The notes beneath the pieces were generated by a model. The model was not told the origin of the DNA and did not search any database. It saw nothing but the letters and a program-made list of their open reading frames with translations. From positions 1-64,000 of the forward strand of contig NZ_SLZG01000019.1 of the NCBI RefSeq assembly GCF_004341625.1: 64,000 bases of DNA, written 5' to 3'. Shown here piece by piece: positions 34,853 to 43,653 of this stretch (positions are counted from its first letter, which is position 1; each line of letters opens with the position of its first letter). The DNA comes from Rhizobium sp. BK376. Lineage in GTDB: Bacteria; Pseudomonadota; Alphaproteobacteria; Rhizobiales; Rhizobiaceae. The position numbers were made by a program, and so were the translations under genes.

Positions 34853-36718
34853 GTGAGCAGCGATTCATCAAGAAGCGCGGCGAAGCCTTTGGCATCGTTG
34901 GCGCATGTCAAAGCAGCCGGTTGGGGACGTGGCCTTTCGACCATTGTGCGCATAACGCATATGACACTGCGACACCCCTGGCAGACCAGTTTTGCGATCG
35001 GATCAACTCTTGTAGCTGCAACGTTGCAGTTGATGATCCCTCGCCTGTTGGGCCACGCTGTCGACCAGACGCAAACGGCCTTCGCAGGAGGCGCAGCCGG
35101 ACAGGCGGCCGAGGCAGCACTCTGGACCACGGCGCTGCTGCTGCTCTTCGTCAGCATATTCCGCGGTCTCTTCACCATGGTGCAGAACTACTTCAGCGAA
35201 GCGGTCGGCCACCACATGGGCTACGAGCTTCGCCTCGCTTGCTATGAGAAGATCCAGCAACTGAGCTTCAGCTTCCACGACAGCGTCCATTCCGGAGATC
35301 TGATCACGGTCGGCCTGCTCGATCTGGAAGGCGTGCGCATGTATTTTTCGACTGCGCTGGTGCGCATGGTGCTGCTTACCATGCTGATCGGCATCGGCGC
35401 CTACATGCTTTTGTCGACCGATATCGTGCTCGGGCTGCTGGCACTGAGCTTCGTGCCTTTCGTCGCCTGGCGATCATCCGTCACACAGCTGCGGCTGCGT
35501 GCCACCTGGCTCGACCTGCAGGAGCGCCTGTCGGTTCTCACCCGCATCATGGAAGAGAATCTCGGCGGCATCCGCGTGGTCCGCGCCTTTGCCGCCCAGG
35601 CCTATGAGGTGCTGAAATTCGAAAAGGCGTCGCACCATGCCTTGAGCCTTGCACACAAGCGTGTCGGCATCCGCGTAGTGAATACCAGCGCCATGAACTT
35701 CTCCTTCTTCGCCGCCATGGGCCTCGTTCTCTGGATCGGCGGCAACAAGGTCATAGCGGGCGAGATCACCGTCGGTACCCTCGCTTCGTTCCTGACCTTC
35801 ATGACCATTCTGCAGATGCCGGTGCGTCAGCTCGGCCTGATGGTCAACGCCTTTGCACGCGCTTCTACCTGCGGCTCGCGCGTCTTTGGCCTGCTGGATC
35901 TCGACATTGCCATCAAGGATGCCCCGGATGCCAAGCCGCTTGAGGTTACGGCAGGCACGCTGCGCTTTGAGGATGTCGGTTTCGCCTATCCGGCGGCCGA
36001 GGATCGCCCGGTGCTAAAGCACATCAGCTTCGAGGCAAGGCGTGGCGAAACGATCGCCTTCGTCGGACCGCCCGGCAGCGGCAAGTCCACCATCGCGCAT
36101 CTGATCCCGCGCTTCTACGACACTACGTCAGGCCGGATCACGATCGACGGGCAGGATATCCGCAAGGCGACGCTGCAATCGTTGCGCCATGCCGTTGCTG
36201 TCGTGCAGCAGGATTCATTCCTGTTCACCACCAGCATCGAGAACAATATTGCCTATGGCGATCCGTGGGCGAAGGAACAGCGGATCGAGCGCGCGGCCGA
36301 GTCCGCACAGCTTCACAATTATATTCTCGGCCTGCCGACCGGATACGAAACGGTTGTCGGCGAGCGCGGCGTGTCGCTGTCCGGCGGACAGCGACAGCGC
36401 CTCTCGATCGCGCGGACGCTGATGCTGAAGCCGGCGGTCATGGTGTTCGACGATTCCACCGCGGCAATCGATGCCGCGACCGAGCAGCGCATCCGCAGCG
36501 CGATGAAGCGTTTTGCTCGGGACCGGGTGACGATCATCGTCGCCCACCGGCTGAGTTCGCTGATGCATGCCGACCAGATACTTTTCGTCGAGAACGGCCA
36601 GATCGTCGAGCGCGGCACGCACCAGTCGTTGCTTGCCGCCGGCGGCCGCTACCGGGCGCTGTACGACCTGCAGGTCCGGCCGGAGGACGAACTTCCCGTC
36701 CTCAAGAAGGGGGCATAG
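34853..36718 (+). CDS. Heterodimeric ABC exporter subunit 1
   Basis: The about 621-residue half-transporter has a six-helix permease domain (about 30-330) and an ATPase domain with Walker A 'GPPGSGKSTIA', signature 'LSGGQRQRLSIARTL' and Walker B 'VMVFDDSTAAID'. In the Walker B the catalytic Glu is Asp, a hallmark of the degenerate site in heterodimeric exporters. I start at GTG 34853 (with 'GGAAAT' before it); TTG 34841 is also possible. The partner gene begins two bases after its stop. Drug, lipid or peptide export is plausible. Confidence 0.88.
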   Translation: MSSDSSRSAAKPLASLAHVKAAGWGRGLSTIVRITHMTLRHPWQTSFAIGSTLVAATLQLMIPRLLGHAVDQTQTAFAGGAAGQAAEAALWTTALLLLFVSIFRGLFTMVQNYFSEAVGHHMGYELRLACYEKIQQLSFSFHDSVHSGDLITVGLLDLEGVRMYFSTALVRMVLLTMLIGIGAYMLLSTDIVLGLLALSFVPFVAWRSSVTQLRLRATWLDLQERLSVLTRIMEENLGGIRVVRAFAAQAYEVLKFEKASHHALSLAHKRVGIRVVNTSAMNFSFFAAMGLVLWIGGNKVIAGEITVGTLASFLTFMTILQMPVRQLGLMVNAFARASTCGSRVFGLLDLDIAIKDAPDAKPLEVTAGTLRFEDVGFAYPAAEDRPVLKHISFEARRGETIAFVGPPGSGKSTIAHLIPRFYDTTSGRITIDGQDIRKATLQSLRHAVAVVQQDSFLFTTSIENNIAYGDPWAKEQRIERAAESAQLHNYILGLPTGYETVVGERGVSLSGGQRQRLSIARTLMLKPAVMVFDDSTAAIDAATEQRIRSAMKRFARDRVTIIVAHRLSSLMHADQILFVENGQIVERGTHQSLLAAGGRYRALYDLQVRPEDELPVLKKGA

Positions 36719-36720
36719 AC

Positions 36721-38646
36721 ATGGCCGAAGTGGCTGAAACGGAGCGCAACGACGTTCGCGAAGACGGGCGCCGCCCTCCCCGTGCCGTTGTCGGATCGCA
36801 TCGCGTCGAGGAGGAGATCTTCGGCAAGGTCTTCGACGGCAAGATCATCCGGCGGATCTGGGCCTTCGTGAAACCCTATCGCAGGCAGATGTATCTCGCC
36901 GTTTTCGCGGTGCTGATGTTCACCGCATCGCAGATCGTCATTCCGCTGCTTATCCGCTACGCTATTGACCACGGAATGGCGCCGGGGGCCGCTTCCGATC
37001 ATTCGGCCCTCAGGCTCGCTATCATCGGCTTCCTCATCGCTATCCTGGTCAACTACGCCGCCAGCTATGTCCAGGAGACTGTGGTCGGCGGGGTTGCGGA
37101 AGAAGTGCTGTTCGATATTCGCAAGGCGATGTTCGTGCATCTGCAACGCGTTTCCCTGTCCTTCATGGACAAGACCGAAGTGGGCCGACTGATGTCGCGC
37201 CTGCAGGGCGACGTCAACTCGATGCAGGAGTTCCTGGAGACTTCGGTGCTCTCGGTCGGCGATATCGCCCTGCTCTTCGGCATCATCGTCGTCATGTTGT
37301 GGCTGGACGTTCGTCTCGGGCTGCTGACGCTCTCGGTCATGCCCATCCTCTTTATCATTCGCCTTTTCTGGCTGCCGCGGGCGCGCGTTGCCTTCATGGA
37401 CGCGCACGAAACCAATTCCGTCACCAACGGGGCGCTGGCCGAGGCCATTCATGGTGTGCGTGCCGTCCAGGGCATGGATCGCCAACGCGTCAACTTCAAT
37501 CTCTTCGATGACAAGGCGCATACAAATCTCAGGGCGCATCTGACGGCGGCGAAATATGCACAGGTAATGGTGCCGATCGTCGATACGCTGACGGGCATGG
37601 CCATGGCCTTCGTCATCGTCGTTGGCGGTTCGATGGTGCTGAGCAACAGGCTGGATGTCGGCGTCATGGTCGCCTTTCTGTTCTATATCCAGCGCTTCTT
37701 CGATCCAATCCGCTCGCTCACCATGCAGTATTCCGTCATGCAGCGCGCCATGGCCTCGGGTCAGCGCCTAACCGAGGTTCTCGATGTGCCCGTCGATATT
37801 GAGGACGCGCCCGATGCCACGGTCTTGCCGCCTGATATGGACGGCTCAGTCGAATTCCGTGACGTGGTTTTCGGCTACAATCCGGATCATCCGGTGCTGA
37901 AGAATGTCAGCTTCAGGGTCAATCCGGGCGAAACGGTCGCGCTCGTCGGGCCGACGGGCTCGGGCAAGTCCAGCTCCATGGCGCTGATCCATCGCTTCTA
38001 CGACGTCCAGCAGGGACAGGTGCTGGTCGGCGGCTATGACGTGCGCGCCCTCACCCAGGATTCGCTCGGGCGGCAGATCGCGATGGTGCTGCAGGAACCC
38101 TTCCTGTTTACCGGAACCGTCTTCGAGAACATCCGCTACCACAAGACCGAGGCCACCCGCGAAGAGGTCATCGAGGCGGCAAAGACCGTCGGCGCCCATG
38201 AATTCATCATGCGGCTTGCCGAGGGCTACGATACCATGCTCGGCGAGCGCGGCGGCGGCCTGTCGCTCGGTCAGCGGCAGCTTGTGAGCTTCGCCCGAGC
38301 GCTGGTGGCCGATGCCAAGATCCTGGTGCTCGACGAGGCCACGGCCAATATCGACAGCTACACGGAGATGCTGATCCAGAAGGCGCTGGTGAAGCTGCTG
38401 GAGAACCGCACCGGCCTCGTCATTGCCCACCGGCTGGCAACGATCCGCGAGGCGGACCGGATCATCGTCCTGCAAAACGGCCAGGTGATCGAAATGGGCA
38501 ACCACGCGGAACTTATGGCCAACGGCAAGCTCTATTCGAAGCTCTATAATCTCAACTACGCCTCGTTCGACGATATCCCGGAGGAGGCGCTGGATAAGTC
38601 AGCGTCCACGGATTCGCAGACTTGTGACATGCGTCACGAGACATGA
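36721..38646 (+). CDS. Heterodimeric ABC exporter subunit 2
   Basis: The 641-residue half-transporter has a permease domain (about 50-350) and an ATPase domain with Walker A 'GPTGSGKSSS', Walker B 'ILVLDEATANID' (intact catalytic Glu) and H-loop 'IAHRL'. Its signature reads 'LSLGQRQLVSFARAL' in place of LSGGQ, a degenerate signature. With the Asp substitution in the first subunit this predicts one weak and one active ATP site in the dimer. The ATG lies two bases after the upstream stop, so both are one operon. The frame is open further upstream, but that part lies inside the first gene. Confidence 0.9.
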   Translation: MAEVAETERNDVREDGRRPPRAVVGSHRVEEEIFGKVFDGKIIRRIWAFVKPYRRQMYLAVFAVLMFTASQIVIPLLIRYAIDHGMAPGAASDHSALRLAIIGFLIAILVNYAASYVQETVVGGVAEEVLFDIRKAMFVHLQRVSLSFMDKTEVGRLMSRLQGDVNSMQEFLETSVLSVGDIALLFGIIVVMLWLDVRLGLLTLSVMPILFIIRLFWLPRARVAFMDAHETNSVTNGALAEAIHGVRAVQGMDRQRVNFNLFDDKAHTNLRAHLTAAKYAQVMVPIVDTLTGMAMAFVIVVGGSMVLSNRLDVGVMVAFLFYIQRFFDPIRSLTMQYSVMQRAMASGQRLTEVLDVPVDIEDAPDATVLPPDMDGSVEFRDVVFGYNPDHPVLKNVSFRVNPGETVALVGPTGSGKSSSMALIHRFYDVQQGQVLVGGYDVRALTQDSLGRQIAMVLQEPFLFTGTVFENIRYHKTEATREEVIEAAKTVGAHEFIMRLAEGYDTMLGERGGGLSLGQRQLVSFARALVADAKILVLDEATANIDSYTEMLIQKALVKLLENRTGLVIAHRLATIREADRIIVLQNGQVIEMGNHAELMANGKLYSKLYNLNYASFDDIPEEALDKSASTDSQTCDMRHET

Positions 38647-38669
38647 CACCACGTCACGAAACATGACAC
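38624..38669. repeat. Spaced direct repeat with dyads at exporter gene end
   Basis: GTCACGAGACATGACAC (38633-38649) and GTCACGAAACATGACAC (38653-38669) are 17-base direct repeats differing at one position, with starts 20 bases apart. Each contains a GTCA/TGAC dyad, and GTGACATGCGTCAC (38624-38637) overlaps the first. The cluster straddles the stop codon of the second exporter gene and may be an operator or hairpin. Confidence 0.5.
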
Positions 38670-38989
38670 TTTCGGCCCCTACCGGCTCGACCAAGTGACA
38701 GGCTCCCGCTCCTCCTTCGCACGCCAACGCGCTCTGACACGGGGGTTCTCTCTGAGAGTGGTCGCGCGCCACTGTTGCGAGCAATTCCGACGCTCACGTG
38801 GCGCCTCGATCCTTAAGAGAAAGGACCGGCGTTCCATGGCACAACCAGTTCCCTTTTGTTCGAGTGAAATTCTCCCGGACATTCACCACGCTACCGGCTA
38901 CGGAGCTGCATACTTGCTTATGCCAATCGACAGCCTCTTTCAGTTAGCGCCGCCGGCGCCGACAATCTTCAGGAACGAGGAGATGTCGA
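38647..38989. other. Intergenic gap after exporter operon
   Basis: About 340 bases with the direct repeat at its left end. A plus-strand frame (38695-39042) runs into the next gene out of phase and has no family. I see no further gene. Confidence 0.4.
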
Positions 38990-39634
38990 ATGTCAGAATA
39001 TGGAAAAGTCGTGATCGAAATGGTTGTCTGGATCGGGGCTGACGGTTGCCCATTGGCCGATGTGGAAGACCGATTCACGTCGCATTATTCATATCTCGAC
39101 GAAGAAACAGGTGAGCGTCGGCTGAGCGAATTGACCGTTGGAGACGAGGGCATCGCGAACATGGATCTCTATCGTGTCGTTGCGCTCGGCTTTTCGACGG
39201 CGGAGTATCTCGCAATGTGGAGGTACGAAGAGAAAACAGGGCGATCGATCAGTAGCGAGGCCGAGTTGAATGCACTTTTCTGGTCCGATCGTGAAACGGA
39301 TCCCACCACGAGACAAAACCGTGACGAATTCGCGAACACGATTTACGTGGTGTCGTGGGTGGATGACGATGGAAACCCCGTCAGACGGACTGGGGACCGC
39401 TTCCATTCTCGCTTTACCTGGGTCGATGAGAGGAAAGGAACGGTCCAATTCATCGAGGAGGGAATTGCGTCGTCCGGAATGTCGGGAACGACGTTGCGCG
39501 ATGCCGTTACGCTCGGTTTCAATGCACTGGAGTATAAGGCGATGATTGAACACGAGCGAAACAACTTCGAACTCATCCAGAGCGAGGAGGAACTCGAAGC
39601 TCTTCTTATCTCGACGCCATCGACAAAACCCTAG
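38990..39634 (+). CDS. Hypothetical protein with duplicated domain
   Basis: I do not know the family. The 214-residue protein is two tandem copies of one unit: residues 5-97 and 115-208. Matched blocks are 'VVWIGADGCPL' with 'VSWVDDDGNPV', 'EGIANMDL' with 'EGIASSGM', 'VALGFSTAEYLAM' with 'VTLGFNALEYKAM', and 'SEAELNALF' with 'SEEELEALL'. The start ATG follows 'GGAACGAGGAG'. Its end overlaps the tail of the convergent HEPN-like gene by 29 bases. No function is proposed. Confidence 0.65.
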   Translation: MSEYGKVVIEMVVWIGADGCPLADVEDRFTSHYSYLDEETGERRLSELTVGDEGIANMDLYRVVALGFSTAEYLAMWRYEEKTGRSISSEAELNALFWSDRETDPTTRQNRDEFANTIYVVSWVDDDGNPVRRTGDRFHSRFTWVDERKGTVQFIEEGIASSGMSGTTLRDAVTLGFNALEYKAMIEHERNNFELIQSEEELEALLISTPSTKP

Positions 39635-41120
39635 CCTCGCTAGGCGGCGACTTCATTCTCGCCACGCATTCAAACCTTATGCCGTCTGCAATTGGACCCC
39701 ACAAGCACGTTGGATCCGCTAGTTGTTCGCGTTCGGCGTTCCGCGCTGCCTCGCTCGGTTCGGCTTCATACCAAGCCTTTACTTTCACTATGAGCAGTCC
39801 CTCCAGGATCGCTGTCTCGCGCGAGAAAGCCTTCAACCAATCACGCCGCCGGACTGGCACGTCATGGTACTGGTGCTTTGTGTCATCGGCCCACTGCGCC
39901 ATTACCCTACCCCCACGTATCGAAGTTATTAACCGGTGAGCCTCGCCACCCGTCAGCGAGTCCGCAAGTGCGGCAGCGTTTTCTTCGATAAACGAGAAGA
40001 ATGTCGCACTCCCCAAGTGCTGTGGGTTCGCGGCCAACAATGTGAATTTGCTCAGCAATTTCCGTCGTGCGAGTGAACTCAGGCTCCTGTTCTCAAGGAG
40101 TTTCAAGGACATTGACAGCGAACTCCTGGCAACGCTCAGGGTGTTTGGCAGGGCGCTTTTCGATCGACGCGCCGCCTCGTCGAGCCGAATACCGAGTTCC
40201 AGGATACGCAGGTTGTCCAACGACGGTCCGCGACTCGCAACCTTGAGCAGCGCGACGAGCTTAGCGTCTAGTCTTTCCTTCTGGCGTTCGTTCAAGTTCT
40301 TCTTCAGAGAATGCGGGGCGACCATAGAGAAATTGAAGATTAATCGCGCGATCGGATCGTCCTTCGCTTTAGTGGTCTCCAGATTGGGCAAGAACAGATG
40401 ACGATAAATGACCTTCGTTAGGTCGTCGTTGTCGATTGCAGCGCATGTTACAAGGAAGGTGCCAGCATTCTCCGACGCGGTGTTATCATCCTTTTCCATA
40501 GCAACGTCCATCACGTTTCTTACAAGTACATGGTACCCGTGCGAGGTCACCCGAGAAACCTCGTCTTTGACGACGCCAATTTTCCCCAAGGCATCATCGG
40601 GAAAGAAGTTAGGCGCGCGCAGACGTTGAGCTAGCATCTCCGCGAAAGCCGCAGGACTCAAGCTTTCCTGGCCGAGGATAAGGTCGATACCATCGCTTAA
40701 AAGCGCGGCCGCCTCGCTCCGGGTGAAGACTGTTCCAGAGGGGTGGGCGGAATCGTTCCTGGCCGCCCTGAGTCTGTTTAGGTACTCCGACTGCTCGGGC
40801 TCGATTATATCGTTGGATAGCAGCTCGGTCGACAGAACCATCTCCCGGAGTTCACCGGCCCTGACTCTATTGTCAATGTCTTGAAGAAGGGGACGGCGCT
40901 TGTCATTTACTGAAACGAGATGCCTCAATTTCCTGTCGAGATCATCGAAGACAGCGTTTGCCGTCATTATGATGCAGGAACGTGACAGACCAGCTCGGTG
41001 CGCCTGGATCGCCTCTGTCAAATAATGCGGATGGATCGCCTCACGAACTTTGAGGTTTTTCGTCTCCTGATGTGACAGTTCTCGTTCAATAAGACTGTCC
41101 AGCGTCACGTCGTCTAACAT
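39606..41120 (-). CDS. HEPN-like protein of unknown function
   Basis: From ATG 41120, which has 'GGGGAAG' before it, the product is about 504 residues. Near residue 121 it reads 'RNDSAH', an Rx4H motif of HEPN ribonuclease-type domains, in the right setting of a long helical bundle ('LNRLRAARNDSAHPSG'). The rest is helical with no clear domain. HEPN domains often cleave RNA in toxin-antitoxin and abortive-infection systems. No partner antitoxin is adjacent; the nearest gene is the convergent duplicated protein. The HEPN call rests on one motif and composition, so it is tentative. Confidence 0.6.
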   Translation of the reverse strand: MLDDVTLDSLIERELSHQETKNLKVREAIHPHYLTEAIQAHRAGLSRSCIIMTANAVFDDLDRKLRHLVSVNDKRRPLLQDIDNRVRAGELREMVLSTELLSNDIIEPEQSEYLNRLRAARNDSAHPSGTVFTRSEAAALLSDGIDLILGQESLSPAAFAEMLAQRLRAPNFFPDDALGKIGVVKDEVSRVTSHGYHVLVRNVMDVAMEKDDNTASENAGTFLVTCAAIDNDDLTKVIYRHLFLPNLETTKAKDDPIARLIFNFSMVAPHSLKKNLNERQKERLDAKLVALLKVASRGPSLDNLRILELGIRLDEAARRSKSALPNTLSVARSSLSMSLKLLENRSLSSLARRKLLSKFTLLAANPQHLGSATFFSFIEENAAALADSLTGGEAHRLITSIRGGRVMAQWADDTKHQYHDVPVRRRDWLKAFSRETAILEGLLIVKVKAWYEAEPSEAARNAEREQLADPTCLWGPIADGIRFECVARMKSPPSEARVLSMASR

Positions 41121-41703
41121 TGACTTCCCCATTATCAGCACAACCGGTCTGAATGATGCAGGTAAAGCAATCCTTTAAACCGCTGGTTGGAAAGCGCATC
41201 AGGCCGCAAATTCAACGGCTCTGGTTAATCAAAGACTGAGAGTTGCGGACCAAATGAATCAAGGCACTAGCCTAGCCTAGCCTAGACGTACCAAAACGTC
41301 TGGAGCGCCGGAGATGGTCAGTTTAGAAGCAGGAAGCGGAGCGTCTCGTTCTTTCCGCAGCGCGGTCGCCTCACCGACATCCGATTGTCGAGGACTGTCC
41401 CGAATCCCGTCGGCAGCGGTGAAAGCCGTTGGCGTGAGCGCCGTCTTGTTCTAGTGCCTCAATGGGACGGGTAAATTACGGGATATCGTCCTTGCACGAG
41501 TTCACGGGCCACCTTAGACCCAATGCGTTCCAGACGAACGTCACTGGAGCGCGCTCATTGCTGCCCGGACAAACTCGCGAAGACCGGCTACTCTCGCCGT
41601 GACACCAGCCGAGCTGGGATTCCTTAGTGGGAGAGTCGTCCTTAGCAGGGTCTCAATTTACTATTCGAGCCCCTGCGGCCACGATTGTGCGGAGAGACGG
41701 GAG
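41121..41703. other. Gap with CCTAG tandem repeat and hairpin
   Basis: This 580-base gap between divergent genes has no supportable gene. It contains four near-tandem CTAG/CCTAG units at 41267-41285, directly joined to a 6-bp perfect stem AGACGT/ACGTCT (41284-41289/41296-41301). It may be a junction between an older island end and the defence block that follows. Confidence 0.4.
41267..41285. repeat. CCTAG pentanucleotide tandem repeat
   Basis: The bases read CTAG then CCTAG three times (19 bases). The last copy overlaps the AGACGT hairpin arm. Short tandem repeats of this kind are unusual in noncoding rhizobial DNA and could be a slippage site or insertion scar. Confidence 0.6.
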
Positions 41704-42318
41704 ATGTTTGACGGAGTAGACGCAACGCAGATCCGGGTCACGCTGGACGAGATCAAGCCTCGGATCTGGCGACGGCTTGTCGTCCCCGCTCACTGGACCC
41801 TCGCCCAACTCCATCTTGTCATTCAGGGAGCTTTCGGCTGGTGGAACAGTCATCTCCACGAATACCAGATCGGCGGCTTGCGATTTGGCGACGTCGGGCT
41901 TCTAACCGAGGGCCTCTTCGAGGACGAACCGCAGGTATTCGATTCCGACGGCGTGCGCCTGCGCGATTTCGAGCCGGGTGCGTTCTTCCGCTACATATAC
42001 GATTTCGGCGACAACTGGAGACATTCTATCGCCATGGAGACTGCCATCCCCTCAGCAGGGGTGCGAAAGCAGGCGATCTGCGTCGCGGGCCAGAGGGCGA
42101 GACCGCCCGAGGACGTCGGTGGAAGCTCGGGCTACGAACGGTTTCTGGCGATCATCGGCGACAAATCCCGTGAAGAACACAACGAAACCATGCAGTGGTG
42201 CGGCGGGCATTTTGATCCGGAATGGTTTGATTTGGCCGTCATAAACAGAGACATATCGAACTCGTTGCGGCCGGGCGCAAAGCACCGGAGGTATCAACCG
42301 AAACCGAAATCCGGCTGA
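41704..42318 (+). CDS. Plasmid pRiA4b ORF-3 family protein
   Basis: From ATG 41704 (with 'GACGGGAG' before it) the product is 204 residues and begins 'TQIRVTLDEIKPRIWRRLVV', the hallmark start of the pRiA4b ORF-3 family, followed by 'LHLVIQGAFGWWNSHLHEY' and 'YIYDFGDNWRHSI'. Family length and motif order are normal. The function is unknown; members sit on plasmids and in mobile islands, often near recombinases or defence genes. Upstream codons to 41599 are open but look noncoding. Confidence 0.85.
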   Translation: MFDGVDATQIRVTLDEIKPRIWRRLVVPAHWTLAQLHLVIQGAFGWWNSHLHEYQIGGLRFGDVGLLTEGLFEDEPQVFDSDGVRLRDFEPGAFFRYIYDFGDNWRHSIAMETAIPSAGVRKQAICVAGQRARPPEDVGGSSGYERFLAIIGDKSREEHNETMQWCGGHFDPEWFDLAVINRDISNSLRPGAKHRRYQPKPKSG

Positions 42319-42360
42319 CGTGCCCTAGTGGGGCTCTAACGGGTTGACGCCGCAAAGATG

Positions 42361-42642
42361 TCAATCGAGCATCTCATACCGTCGTAGCTCCGACTCCGTC
42401 AAAAATAAGCCGTCAGCGCTCCTCCCTCCTTGCAGGATTCCGGCCAAGCGCAATTCGCTGACGACCTCGTTGACGGTAGCCGACGGCATTTCAATTCCTG
42501 CTGCCACTTGCTCCGGAGATGCACCCGGATTGCGACGCAGATATCTTCTGACCAACATCTGAGGACCGGTCAGACGTGGCACTACGTCGTGGTAGCTGCT
42601 TTCAGCGCGTTCCAACGTGAACGCTCTCGCGGGTAAGGCCAA
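42361..42642 (-). CDS. Small winged-helix-like protein
   Basis: The 93-codon frame reads 'PQMLVRRYLRRNPGASPEQV' and then 'PSATVNEVVSELRLAGIL', consistent with a winged helix-turn-helix DNA-binding domain. It lacks a clear start codon with ribosome binding site (the frame opens with TTG at 42642). It is convergent with the pRiA4b gene and divergent from the nucleotidyltransferase gene, so it might be a local regulator. Low to moderate confidence that it is expressed. Confidence 0.4.
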   Translation of the reverse strand: MALPARAFTLERAESSYHDVVPRLTGPQMLVRRYLRRNPGASPEQVAAGIEMPSATVNEVVSELRLAGILQGGRSADGLFLTESELRRYEMLD

Positions 42643-42894
42643 TCGTCGAACGCATTTCGAAGCCGCTCTAATACTCGCATCTCAAGGCAGCATCTACGGC
42701 TTCCTGGGTTGCAGCTCTCGGTCGGAACTGAGATTCACAGTCATTGACAACGGGGAGCTGCCCTTTGCCAACGCCCGCCATAGCCACGAACCAACACCGG
42801 CGGCCCCCCTCTGGAACGGCAGAGGCGTTGCCGGACGTTGAAATGTCCGATAAAAATTCGCTTTAGACGCGAGCTTTGGGGGGGGCGAGCAGCA

Positions 42895-43653
42895 GTGTCC
42901 GACGCATATCTTCGACAAATCCTCGCAAGACTTCGAGTGGACACGGGGCCAAGTTCGCCAGCTCGTGGCGTCCAAGCAATCCTGCGCCCGCCGCTTCTCA
43001 GATGGGGAGGACAGTATCTCGTTTCTATGGAACCTAGCGGCTCCTTCGCAAAAGGCACCGCGATCCATGGACGCACGGACATCGACATCTTCGCCTCGTT
43101 ATCCAGCGAAGTGACGGAAAGCCTCGCGGTGATCTACAACACACTCTTCAATCGGCTTCGAGACGAAGGATTCACTCCACGGCCGCAAAACGTCTCGATC
43201 GGCATCAAGGTCGGCGCCTATTCGGTCGATGTCGTGCCAGCACGACGGCACGGCCCGACGGGTGAGTTCCATAGCCTCTTTCGCCGCAAAGCGGAAACGT
43301 GGACGCAGACCAACGTCGTCACCCACATCAATGAGGTCCGAAACTCGGGCCGCACGGAGGAAGTCATGGTCATAAAGGCCTGGCGCGAACACAAAAGTCT
43401 GACCTTCCCTTCATTCTATCTGGAAATGGTCACGATCGAAGCCTGCAGGGGCCGGAAGGTCGGAGACTTGGCAGAGAATGTCTGGGCAACGCTCGCATAT
43501 ATTCGCGACAACATCACGCGCGCGGTGTTCATTGATCCCGCAAACACGAACAACAGGATCTCAGACGACCTGACAGCGGCCGAAAAGCAGGCACTCGCCA
43601 CTGCTGCTTCGGTGGCGCGGCAGGCCACCAACTGGGGGCAGATCGTCGTATGA
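42895..43653 (+). CDS. CD-NTase-like nucleotidyltransferase
   Basis: The about 252-residue protein has the nucleotidyltransferase core 'EPSGSFAKGT' followed by 'GRTDIDIFAS' (two acidic residues) and a third Asp in 'YSVDVVPAR', as in cGAS/DncV-like and 2'-5'-OAS enzymes. It would join nucleotides into a second messenger. I use GTG 42895, which has a purine-rich 'GGGGCGAG' before it; a TTG at 42838 extends the frame by 19 codons. It overlaps the next gene by four bases. It is a separate system from the type III CBASS further on, with only an unusual partner set. Confidence 0.75.
   Translation: MSDAYLRQILARLRVDTGPSSPARGVQAILRPPLLRWGGQYLVSMEPSGSFAKGTAIHGRTDIDIFASLSSEVTESLAVIYNTLFNRLRDEGFTPRPQNVSIGIKVGAYSVDVVPARRHGPTGEFHSLFRRKAETWTQTNVVTHINEVRNSGRTEEVMVIKAWREHKSLTFPSFYLEMVTIEACRGRKVGDLAENVWATLAYIRDNITRAVFIDPANTNNRISDDLTAAEKQALATAASVARQATNWGQIVV

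Noticed and set aside
36265..36720. Upstream extension of the second ABC exporter frame
   Set aside because: It lies inside the first exporter gene in another frame; the ATG at 36721 fits the family start.
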